64,000 nucleotides of DNA from Halictus rubicundus (taxonomy: Eukaryota; Arthropoda; Insecta; Hymenoptera; Halictidae), in assembly GCF_050948215.1 (NCBI RefSeq), contig NC_135161.1, forward strand, positions 4,973,411-5,037,410. The letters run 5' to 3'. The notes beneath the pieces were generated by a model. It was not told where the DNA came from. It saw only the letters and a list, made by a program, of their open reading frames with translations, and did no database searches. Both the position numbers and the translations under genes were made by a program. This document shows, in pieces, positions 20,601-30,800 of this stretch; the stretch's first letter is position 1, and the number at the start of each line of letters is the position of its first letter.

Positions 20601-23600
20601 CTTTGTTGCGAGCCGCTCGCATCGGTGAGGATAGCTCGCATCGGTGCGAGCCGTTCGCTTTGTTGCGAGCCGCTCGCATCGGTGAGGATAGCTGCTCTCT
20701 TCGGTGCGAGCCGTTCGCTTCGTTGCGAGCCGCTCGCATCGGTGAGGATAGCTGCTCTTTTCGGTGCGAGCCGTTCGCTTCGTTGCGAGCCGCTCGCATC
20801 GGTGAGGATAGCTCGCATCGGTGCGAGCCGTTCGCTTTGTTGCGAGCCGCTCGCATCGGTGAGGATAGCTGCTCTCTTCGGTGCGAGCCGTTCGCTTCGT
20901 TGCGAGCCCCTCGCATCGGTGCGAGCCGTTCGCTTTGTTGCGAGCCGCTCGCATCGGTGAGGATAGCTGCTCTCTTCGGTGCGAGCCGTTCGCTTCGTTG
21001 CGAGCCGCTCGCATCGGTGAGGATAGCTCGCATCGGTGCGAGCCGTTCGCTTTGTTGCGAGTCGCTCGCATCGGTGAGGATAGCTGCTCTCTTCGGTGCG
21101 AGCCGTTCGCTTCGTTGCGAGCCGCTCGCATCGGTGCGAGCCGTTCGCTTTGTTGCGAGCCGCTCGCATCGGTGAGGATAGCTGCTCTCTTCGGTGCGAG
21201 CCGTTCGCTTCGTTGCGAGCCGCTCGCATCGGTGAGGATAGCTCGCATCGGTGCGAGCCGTTCGCTTTGTTGCGAGTCGCTCGCATCGGTGCGAGCCGTT
21301 CGCTTTGTTGCGAGCCGCTCGCATCGGTGAGGATAGCTGCTCTCTTCGGTGCGAGCCGTTCGCTTCGTTGCGAGCCGCTCGCATCGGTGAGGATAGCTCG
21401 CATCGGTGCGAGCCGTTCGCTTTGTTGCGAGTCGCTCGCATCGGTGAGGATAGCTGCTCTCTTCGGTGCGAGCCGTTCGCTTCGTTGCGAGCCCCTCGCA
21501 TCGGTGCGAGCCGTTCGCTTTGTTGCGAGCCGCTCGCATCGGTGAGGATAGCTGCTCTCTTCGGTGCGAGCCGTTCGCTTCGTTGCGAGCCGCTCGCATC
21601 GGTGAGGATAGCTCGCATCGGTGCGAGCCGTTCGCTTTGTTGCGAGCCGCTCGCATCGGTGAGGATAGCTCGCATCGGTGCGAGCCGTTCGCTTCGTTGC
21701 GAGCCGCTCACATCGGTGAGGATAGCTCGCATCGGTGCGAGCCGTTCGCTTCGTTGCGAGCCGCTCGCATCGGTGCGAGCCGTTCGCTTTGTTGCGAGCC
21801 GCTCGCATCGGTGAGGATAGCTCGCATCGGTGCGAGCCGTTCGCTTTGTTGCGAGCCGCTCGCATCGGTGAGGATAGCTGCTCTCTTCGGTGCGAGCCGT
21901 TCGCTTCGTTGCGAGCCGCTCGCATCGGTGAGGATAGCTGCTCTTTTCGGTGCGAGCCGTTCGCTTCGTTGCGAGCCGCTCGCATCGGTGAGGATAGCTC
22001 GCATCGGTGCGAGCCGTTCGCTTTGTTGCGAGCCGCTCGCATCGGTGAGGATAGCTGCTCTCTTCGGTGCGAGCCGTTCGCTTCGTTGCGAGCCCCTCGC
22101 ATCGGTGCGAGCCGTTCGCTTTGTTGCGAGCCGCTCGCATCGGTGAGGATAGCTGCTCTCTTCGGTGCGAGCCGTTCGCTTCGTTGCGAGCCGCTCGCAT
22201 CGGTGAGGATAGCTCGCATCGGTGCGAGCCGTTCGCTTTGTTGCGAGTCGCTCGCATCGGTGAGGATAGCTGCTCTCTTCGGTGCGAGCCGTTCGCTTCG
22301 TTGCGAGCCGCTCGCATCGGTGCGAGCCGTTCGCTTTGTTGCGAGCCGCTCGCATCGGTGAGGATAGCTGCTCTCTTCGGTGCGAGCCGTTCGCTTCGTT
22401 GCGAGCCGCTCGCATCGGTGAGGATAGCTCGCATCGGTGCGAGCCGTTCGCTTTGTTGCGAGTCGCTCGCATCGGTGCGAGCCGTTCGCTTTGTTGCGAG
22501 CCGCTCGCATCGGTGAGGATAGCTGCTCTCTTCGGTGCGAGCCGTTCGCTTCGTTGCGAGCCGCTCGCATCGGTGAGGATAGCTCGCATCGGTGCGAGCC
22601 GTTCGCTTTGTTGCGAGTCGCTCGCATCGGTGAGGATAGCTGCTCTCTTCGGTGCGAGCCGTTCGCTTCGTTGCGAGCCCCTCGCATCGGTGCGAGCCGT
22701 TCGCTTTGTTGCGAGCCGCTCGCATCGGTGAGGATAGCTGCTCTCTTCGGTGCGAGCCGTTCGCTTCGTTGCGAGCCGCTCGCATCGGTGAGGATAGCTC
22801 GCATCGGTGCGAGCCGTTCGCTTTGTTGCGAGCCGCTCGCATCGGTGAGGATAGCTCGCATCGGTGCGAGCCGTTCGCTTCGTTGCGAGCCGCTCACATC
22901 GGTGAGGATAGCTCGCATCGGTGCGAGCCGTTCGCTTCGTTGCGAGCCGCTCGCATCGGTGAGGATAGCTCGCATCGGTGCGAGCCGTTCGCTTTGTTGC
23001 GAGCCGACCGCATCGGTGAGGATAGCTGCTCTCTTCGGTGCGAGCCGTTCGCTTTGTTGCGAGCCGCTCGCATCGGTGAGGATAGCTCGCATCGGTGCGA
23101 GCCGTTCGCTTTGTTGCGAGCCGACCGCATCGGTGAGGATAGCTGCTCTCTTCGGTGCGAGCCGTTCGCTTCGTTGCGAGCCGCTCGCATCGGTGAGGAT
23201 AGCTGCTCTCTTCGGTACGAGCCGTTCGCTTCGTTGCGAGCCGCTCGCATCGGTGAGGATAGCTGCTCTCTTCGGTGCGAGCCTTTCGCTTCGTTGCGAG
23301 CCGCTCGCATCGGTGAGGATAGCTCGCATCGGTGCGAGCCGTTCGCTTTGTTGCGAGCCGCTCGCATCGGTGAGGATAGCTCGCATCGGTGCGAGCCGTT
23401 CGCTTTGTTGTGAGCCGCTCGCATCGGTGAGGATAGCTGCTCTCTTCGGTGCGAGCCGTTCGCTTCGTTGCGAGCCGCCCGCATCGGTGAGGATAGCTGC
23501 TCTCTTCGGTGCGAGCCGTTCGCTTCGTTGCGAGCCGCTCGCATCGGTGAGGATAGCTGCTCTCTTCGGTACGAGCCGTTCGCTTCGTTGCGAGCCGCTC

Positions 23601-24879
23601 GCATCGGTGCGAGCCGTTCGCTTTGTTGCGAGCCGCTCGCATCGGTGAGGATAGCTCGCATCGGTGCGAGCCGTTCGCTTTGTTGCGAGCCGCTCGCATC
23701 GGTGAGGATAGCTGCTCTCTTCGGTGCGAGCCTTTCGCTTCGTTGCGAGCCGCTCGCATCGGTGAGGATAGCTCGCATCGGTGCGAGCCGTTCGCTTTGT
23801 TGCGAGCCGCTCGCATCGGTGAGGATAGCTCGCATCGGTGCGAGCCGTTCGCTTTGTTGCGAGCCGCTCGCATCGGTGAGGATAGCTCGCATCGGTGCGA
23901 GCCGTTCGCTTTGTTGCGAGCCGCTCGCATCGGTGAGGATAGCTGCTCTCTTCGGTGCGAGCCGTTCGCTTCGTTGCGAGCCGCTCGCATCGGTGCGAGC
24001 CGTTCGCTTTGTTGCGAGCCGCTCGCATCGGTGAGGATAGCTCGCATCGGTGCGAGCCGTTCGCTTTGTTGCGAGCCGCTCGCATCGGTGAGGATAGCTG
24101 CTCTCTTCGGTGCGAGCCTTTCGCTTCGTTGCGAGCCGCTCGCATCGGTGAGGATAGCTCGCATCGGTGCGAGCCGTTCGCTTTGTTGCGAGCCGCTCGC
24201 ATCGGTGAGGATAGCTCGCATCGGTGCGAGCCGTTCGCTTTGTTGCGAGCCGCTCGCATCGGTGAGGATAGCTCGCATCGGTGCGAGCCGTTCGCTTTGT
24301 TGCGAGCCGCTCGCATCGGTGAGGATAGCTGCTCTTTTCGGTGCGAGCCGTTCGCTTCGTTGCGAGCCGCTCGCATCGGTGAGGATAGCTGCTCTCTTCG
24401 GTGCGAGCCGTTCGCTTCGTTGCGAGCCGCTCGCATCGGTGCGAGCCGTTCGCTTTGTTGCGAGCCGCTCGCATCGGTGAGGATAGCTCGCATCGGTGCG
24501 AGCCGTTCGCTTTGTTGCGAGCCGCTCGCATCGGTGAGGATAGCTGCTCTCTTCGGTGCGAGCCGTTCGCTTCGTTGCGAGCCCCTCGCATCGGTGCGAG
24601 CCGTTCGCTTTGTTGCGAGCCGCTCGCATCGGTGAGGATAGCTGCTCTCTTCGGTACGAGCCGTTCGCTTTGTTGCGAGCCGCTCGCATCGGTGAGGATA
24701 GCTGCTCTCTTCGGTGCGAGCCGTTCGCTTCGTTGCGAGCCGCTCGCATCGGTGAGGATAGCTGCTCTCTTCGGTGCGAGCCGTTCGCTTCGTTGCGAGC
24801 CGCTCGCATCGGTGCGAGTACTCGACTCGACTCGGAAAGCAAGTCCCGACTCGCATATGCGAGCTTGGCTGCAGGCCTA
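14616..24879. mobile_element. Terminus of a hAT-like transposon holding the expanded satellite
   Basis: The left flank 14616-14710 (TATACTGAAATGCTTGATAA, TGATCTTCCCGCTGTAG, ATGTCATTTTACGCC) and the right flank 24818-24879 (GAGTACTCGACTCGACTC, GCTTGGCTGCAGGCCTA) match the two sides of the short-repeat region of the 2.6 kb element at 28233-30864. Only one terminus (ending GGCCTA at 24879) is present; the rest of the transposon is missing at 14616. It interrupts the right arm of the inverted duplication. Confidence 0.75.
14705..24820. repeat. 10.1 kb satellite array of 60-, 57- and 19-bp units
   Basis: Two main units alternate. The 60-bp unit reads GATAGCTGCTCTCTTCGGTG then CGAGCCGTTCGCTTCGTTGC then GAGCCGCTCGCATCGGTGAG. 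The 57-bp unit starts GATAGCTCGCATCGGTGCGA and has CTTTGTTGC in place of CTTCGTTGC. A 19-bp short form GATAGCTCGCATCGGTGAG occurs at several places. All derive from a 19-20-bp GCTCGCATCGGTGCGAG-like word. Point variants (CCGCTCACATC, CCGACCGCATC, GAGCCTTTCGC, GGTACGAGCC) recur about 3.35 kb apart, showing block duplication inside the array. Because the main units are multiples of three without stops, huge open frames exist in several frames; they are not genes. Confidence 0.95.
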
Positions 24880-25200
24880 CTACTGACCACTATACAGCGG
24901 GTCTCGCGAGTTTCGCCACTCGTTTCCTACTGACTTCTTCTGATCGAGCTCGGCGCCGAGACGGTGGGCGACTGCTTTTAGTTGCCGGAGTAGAGTTATC
25001 TCCGCTCTTCCGACTTCTCATTATCAATTAAAAAAAAAGCCGTTTTAAGTCGACAGGATTCGAACCCTGGTCGTCCGGCTGAAAACTTGGCACGCTACCG
25101 TTGCGCCACACCGACTCTTGTTGTACACCAGAAAAAATATGGTATATATTCGTGAACAGGATCTCGTAGATCTATAAGTGTGCAAAGTTTCAACCGAATC
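24880..25200. repeat. Right arm of the inverted duplication, distal part
   Basis: The inverted copy of the outer left arm, containing CACTATACAGCGGGTCTCGC, the tRNA-like sequence and the block ending CAACCGAATCGGTGACC. The similarity ends near 25200, which marks the outer edge of the duplication. Confidence 0.75.
25048..25116 (-). tRNA. tRNA-like sequence, inverted copy
   Basis: Partner of 4211-4280. Box B is perfect here (GGTTCGAATCC), box A is TGGCGCAACGG, and the acceptor strands AGTCGGT/GTCGACT can pair over seven positions (two wobble pairs). A T-run follows at 25029-25037 on the coding strand. The anticodon stem is again poor, so it is probably a tRNA-derived repeat. Confidence 0.45.
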
Positions 25201-26040
25201 GGTGACCCGAAGGTCGTGGCCTCTCCTTGTCACAGCGATCAGCGTACAGTGCACATCTCCCTTGCGTTTTTCTTATATCTGTCGGTTTCGTTATTTTTAT
25301 TGTTATTGTTGTTGTATTCTTATTGTTATAATTACTGTGACTGTTGTTAGTGTTTTATTTGTTACGTTATCACTTTATACGTGAGAACGTTATAACAAAA
25401 TCTTCGTTAGATATAATCAGGTACGTTGAATCAAAACATTTCATTCCTTATAAAAATTATGAAAAGTTTATATAGGAAATACAAATTTTTAGATTAATCT
25501 AAACAAATCGGTATAAACAGCATAAGGAAAAGAACTGAAAAGACACTGACTGTTAAAATGAATCGAGGTACTTACGTTTTGTACAAGTTTTATTTTCACG
25601 AAGTAATACTATCTATTTAATTAATGTTAATTTTCCGGTTAAGATTTAATGATTTTTTAATTCTAATGGGTATATTTTATCATTATAAAGTGAAACCTTA
25701 TACTAAACCAAAGAATAATTCTTTCCCGTTAGAATATATCTGAATCTCCAAAAAGTAACATTTACTATAATTTTTCCAAAATTACATTCTTTTTGTCCCC
25801 AATTAAAAATGACGTCTTCTTTGATAATATCTACTACTTGTTAAATCATTCTGTGTTACATAGATCCATTACTAACTTTGTTGTATTTTTTATTTAATTA
25901 TAAATCACTTAAAATATATTGTTTAATTAACAAACACCAACTAAATGTTGTAAAAAATTAATAATTATTCATATTTTATACAACTCTAAACATATTAATC
26001 GATAAATATAGAAAAATAGGCGATTTAGAATTTTGTCCAG
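25201..26040. other. AT-rich, no gene recognised
   Basis: A pyrimidine-rich, GTTATT-type low-complexity stretch lies at about 25280-25370, followed by plain AT-rich DNA. No long frame or inverted end is recognised. Confidence 0.5.
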
Positions 26041-26667
26041 CTAAAAAGGCCATTCGTCACACTGTGCGGCGAGAAGATGGTCATTTAACGAAGAGCTGTT
26101 GGATGTGAGACTGGAGGCATTGAACACGACGCGAAGGTCGGTCGTAGCGCTGCCAGCTCGAAGGACGGGATGATGCGGAATAAAAACACATTGACGAGAC
26201 GATGCATCCGAGTCTCGAGCGAGACGCATATGCCCTAGACGCTCGTACTCATCAAGAAAGTCGCGATAATCTGTTGCGACTGCGGGACTCGCTTGAAAGC
26301 GACGCGAAAGAGACTGCATAATTTTTTCGGCGACCCGGCGCGAATGCCCGATATCTATGGGAGGATCGGATCGAAACGGAAGACGAACGATAAGATACGT
26401 TATCTTTTCGCAGCAATTTACGGCAGAAGTTTGAATTTTTATTCGTGGAGCGAAAGAAAGTTGTAGCAAACGATAAACTCGGGAGACGATGGAATCGCTC
26501 CGCTTGAAGTCAGGTTTCTGCACGATCCGAAAGCCAGCGAGGGATTCGTCGGATGCGCGGCCAGTTCGAACGTCCACAGACTCTACGAAACACCGGAAGG
26601 CGAATGGCGCACCGAAAAGGTGATTCAAGTGCCTGCTAAGAAAGTCGAGGGCTGGATCGCTCCGCAA
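26041..26667 (-). pseudogene. BEL/Pao retrotransposon pol fragment
   Basis: An open frame of 208 codons matching the region between protease and reverse transcriptase of BEL/Pao elements and the start of the reverse transcriptase. The family motifs ITYLIVRLPFRSDPP, DFLDEYERLGHMRLA, FIPHHPVLRAG, TDLRVVFNASS and SLNDHLLA appear in the right order. The frame ends at a stop just after this, long before the catalytic YVDD box, so it is a broken fragment. No LTR is identified, although the TATA-containing repeat near 27750 could be a remnant of one. Confidence 0.8.
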
Positions 26668-26758
26668 ATGCCAGGTAATCCTTCCTTCTTTTTCCGACTA
26701 GGATACACCACCAGTTTGGAAATTCCGTTCGGCCGAGTTCGAGCATTTTCGTTTTCGT

Positions 26759-27057
26759 TCGAACACTAAATCTCTCGAAATTAATAGAATCTCTCTGCAA
26801 TATACGTATATGAACTTGCAAGGGCAAAATCTTGACAAATTGACGCTTCAATATTGCAATGAGCAGTTTAAAAGTGGTCATTTGTGTTTCCTAAAAGTCC
26901 AATCTACGTCTGTCCAGAGCCCAAATTGCGAATTTCTACCTCATCGTGGAGTAATTTGTAATATTCGGCAGAAAACTCGCTTTCAGAAGCAAGTATGACG
27001 TCACAAGATTGCTGCCGCAGAGAGATTCTCTTAATTTAGAGAGATTTAGTGTTCGTA
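26759..27057. repeat. Small fold-back element
   Basis: CGAACACTAAATCTCTCG at 26759 and its complement ending at 27057 are the ends. A second inverted pair, ACGTCTGTCCAGAGCC (26908) and GGCTCTGGACAGACGT (27070), overlaps the right side. No coding content. Confidence 0.55.
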
Positions 27058-27069
27058 TCGAAAAAAAAA

Positions 27070-27893
27070 GGCTCTGGACAGACGTAGCAAAGACATGTAC
27101 AAACACGGTGGTATGCATTTTTATTTGATTGATTTAATTGTTGTTTCGAACTCTTCGGATCTTTCACGATGCTGAAAGATTTCCGTCAGTTCGCAGAAAC
27201 GGGGTGGCAGGAAAAAGTCCGACGAATCGAAGATCGCAAGGAAAACGGAGAGAAAAACGCTTGAGAACTGTCGATTGTCGATAATACAGAAAGACTGCGT
27301 CGATCGGCCGTTAGATCGATCGCGCACGCGCCGTCGATCCAGTCATCTGAGTCATGTATTTACAGATTTGTACAGGGTTGTTCGTTACCGAACATGTTTA
27401 AAATACAGAACTAGATGTAAAGATTAAATATGAATTCGGAGTTGGCGAACCACGTCCGCCTCCTCTCAATTCCTCGTTAAAGCACCAACAATTGTGTCCC
27501 TTTAGTCTTAGTTTAGTCTCCGCCGTGTATGAATCGACCCTTAATCGATCGTTTCGTAGGTATAATTACCGACATATTGATCAGCCTCGACGACAAATAT
27601 CTCTTCTAACTCTCGAATTGGCCTCACGGAGACGTCAGACAGTACGACATCTCCGACAGGAAGAATCCAAAGTTAACCGGCCAAATCTTCTTCGGGGGGG
27701 TCGATTTTAAACCACTCGAAGGTTCGCGTGGTTCACGACGAAGAACGGGGGCTGGCTGGCAGTCTTTCTAAATATCTCGTCGGTGCTTTAAGCCATTTCA
27801 AACTTGGTACAATTAATATTGGTAAATTTAAAACTGGACCTAGAGCTCCGCCCCCTCCATGGCTCCGCTACCTTGTCATCATAATATAGATAC
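27070..27893. other. No gene recognised
   Basis: Short frames only. It includes a diverged copy (about 27750-27780) of the TATA-containing end seen at 8838 and 9542. Confidence 0.4.
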
Positions 27894-28309
27894 GTGAGAT
27901 AATAATATAAATATTTATTTTACCAGAAAAATGATCATTAAGAATGTAGATGCATGCTGTAGAATAAAAAAAGCAATGCATAGTTGTCTGATTGTCGAAC
28001 CTCCTCGCACATACTTTTTCCAAAAGCTAGCCTAGAATAGGGAAACAAATAAATATTTTCATAGAATAGTAATTCAAACGTATATTAGAAAACTTAATTA
28101 TCTTGCTAATTACTCATTTACAATTAATATTTTTGATCTCAAAGTGTCATGGTGATGCAGTACATCTAATCTCTGTTATAAATTCCATCATTATTGCTAG
28201 TTATTGTTTTTTATTTTAAATAGTCTGTCCATTAGGCCTGCAGCCAAGCTCGCATATGCGAGCCGAGCTCGGGTCGAGTCGAGCCGGGACTCGCTTTTCG
28301 AGTCGAGTC

Positions 28310-28440
28310 GAGTACTCGCACGATGCGAGCTGCTCGCACCGATGCGAGCTACTCGCAACGATGCGAACTACTCGCACCGATGCGAGCTACCCGCACCGAT
28401 GCGAGCTGCTCGCAACGAAGCGAACGGCTCGAAATAAAAT
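28310..28440. repeat. Short tandem array, ancestral form of the satellite (about 6 units)
   Basis: Units of about 19-20 bp of the type CTCGCACCGATGCGAGCTA with small changes, followed by CGAAGCGAACGGCTCG and AAATAAAATCAGGCGTAAAA. The same border words enclose the 10 kb array, in reverse orientation. Confidence 0.85.
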
Positions 28441-30696
28441 CAGGCGTAAAATGACATGATGCGAGTTACAGCGGGAAGATCAGCACATCGATATTATCAA
28501 GCATTTTAGTATATTGACAATGCTAAATGTTTGCGATGTTTTATTATATATTTTGATAGTGAAATGTTGATTCAGAATTTGTATAACCCTTATTGAAAAT
28601 AATTATGCAATAACAACTATTTCCTAGATTTATGTAAATAACTAGATGTGAAGAACGGTATTTTATATATTCCTTTATATTATACTCCGGTTCAGTGTAC
28701 AGTCGTAAAAATGTATTGTCGCAAAATTGTTTATAATGTTGAAAATTAACGTTAAACTTCGTTAAATAGTTTTTGAAAGGAATGGATATATAAATATTGT
28801 ATAATATTGATATATATTTGTACGCATTCGTGCCAATATGTGCCAGTCTACAACCTTTCACACATGTTGGAAGTTCCAACAGCCTGTCATTCGGTACTGT
28901 GCACGTATAGGTGATAAGATTTAAAAGGGCATAGCCGATTAAGATGGTCAAAACAATTGGAACCGCAAAAAGATTCCATTTCAAACAGTATTGATTTCTT
29001 GATTTTCTGGAAATGACAGAAGTGGATTTCAAAATTCTTTTCACGGAATCTTACCAATTTTCACAAGCAATTTCATATCTGGCGGAAATCGTGGACGAAC
29101 ACAATAATATAAATATTCATTGCCTAATCAATGTTACTTCAATATTTTTAGAACATTAAAAAAATATTGTTAAAATCACATGAATAAATAATATAAGAAA
29201 TTGAAAAAATAAAAATGATGTATGGGAAAAAACATTTACCACCGACGGGATAAGAACCCCAGCATATCCGCTCCTTAGTTCGACGTCTGGCGATGTTACA
29301 AAACTTTACGAACATTCTGGTATATATCACACAAAATACAATTTATTCTTTCTCTTAAATCACATTTCTTAGGTCAAACAATTACTTGTTTCAATTTAAT
29401 AATGCTAAAAATTACTTAATATATATCTGCGATAAAACCAACAAATGTAACTTTCCTCCTAATAGCAAAAACGTCGAAAAAATTTGGTTTTTATTGTTTT
29501 TTGACGATGATGTCTCACAACAAAAAATCTAAAAAAAATTGACGACACTGCCTGCTATAGTACTTTAACAAGGAACTAAACAGTAGAATAGTATGTTTTC
29601 ACATTTTTGAAGAATCTGCATTTTTCCGATTTTTTGGAGGTTTTTCATTTTTTTACGACCACAGTTTGTAACAAAAAAATCTGAAAAAATTATCAAAAGT
29701 CAGCCTTAGAATCCAAAATATGTCACATTTTTTCAGAATTTTAGGAAGCATCAGAGTGCGGAAAATACGCGGAGAAGCGCGAAATCTAATTTACCCTGTA
29801 ACCAACCTCATGGGCAAGATAGGGGGTTGAAATTTTACTCAGAGGGGTTTTTCTTAGTCAGCTTTCGAATTGTTCATTAATCATTGAAAAACCTCTAAGG
29901 GCAGTTTTGACCATAAATCGGCTAGGTCCTTTTAAAAGGATCTGATGTCTACGTTCAACACTCGTCATACTTTCTCTTTAGTTAATATTTTAATGTTTGT
30001 AAAAAGTTTACCGATTTTCATCTCGAAATCATTTTTCAATTTGCAATTGTTGGCTCTTCTCCGTGGATAACAGTCGATCTTTTATACGATGGTCCAAAAT
30101 CATGCTAACTACCAAATAATTCGTAGTGGCAGCAAAGTTCAATCTACTTCCTAGCTAGACAATTAACGCAATTATATAACGCAATTTTTCCTGAGTTTTC
30201 ATTACCTGTCATCTAGTAGCTGTCACGCCGACCAAAGATCACGCCGATCAAAGAGCACGCCGACGAACCGCCAGCATACATTGTAGACGCGGCGGCGACC
30301 TCGTATAAATACACATCAATATTACACAATATTTATATATCCATTCCTTCAAAAACTATTTAACGAAGTTTAACGTTAATTTTCAACATTATAAACAATT
30401 TTGCAACAACACATTTTTACGACTGTACACTGAACCCCGGAGTATAATATAAAGGAATATATAAAATACCGTTCTTCACATCTAGTTATTTACATAAATC
30501 TAGGAAATAGTTGTTATTGCATAATTATTTTCAATAAGGGTTATACAAATTCTGAATCAACATTTCAATATCAAAATATACAATAAAACATCGCAAACAT
30601 TTAGCATTGTCAATATACTAAAATGCTTGATAATATCGATGTGCTGATCTTCCCGCTGTAACTCGCATCATGTCATTTTACGCCTGATTTTATTTC

Positions 30697-30800
30697 GAGC
30701 CGTTCGCTTCGTTGCGAGCAGCTCGCATCGGTGCGAGTAGCTCGCATCGATGCGAGTAGCTCGCATCGATGCGAGTAGCTCGCATCGTGCGAGTACTCGA
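30697..30800. repeat. Short tandem array at the other end of the 2.6 kb element (about 4 units)
   Basis: GCTCGCATCGATGCGAGTA units bounded by TTATTTCGAGCCGTTCGC on the left and GAGTACTCGACTCGACTC on the right, as in the large array. Confidence 0.85.

Noticed and set aside
14705..24820. CRISPR-like array
   Set aside because: The repeats have no unique spacers; variation is only point changes and unit-length classes, and the DNA is clearly eukaryotic.
14680..24856. Giant ORFs of 1060 to 3384 codons on - and many 150-525-codon ORFs on +
   Set aside because: They are the satellite units read in different frames; several overlapping frames are open at once and no start, leader or non-repeat domain is present.
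28544..29044. 166-codon ORF on - as a transposase
   Set aside because: It lies mostly in the inverted arm of the 2.6 kb element and has no recognisable motif.
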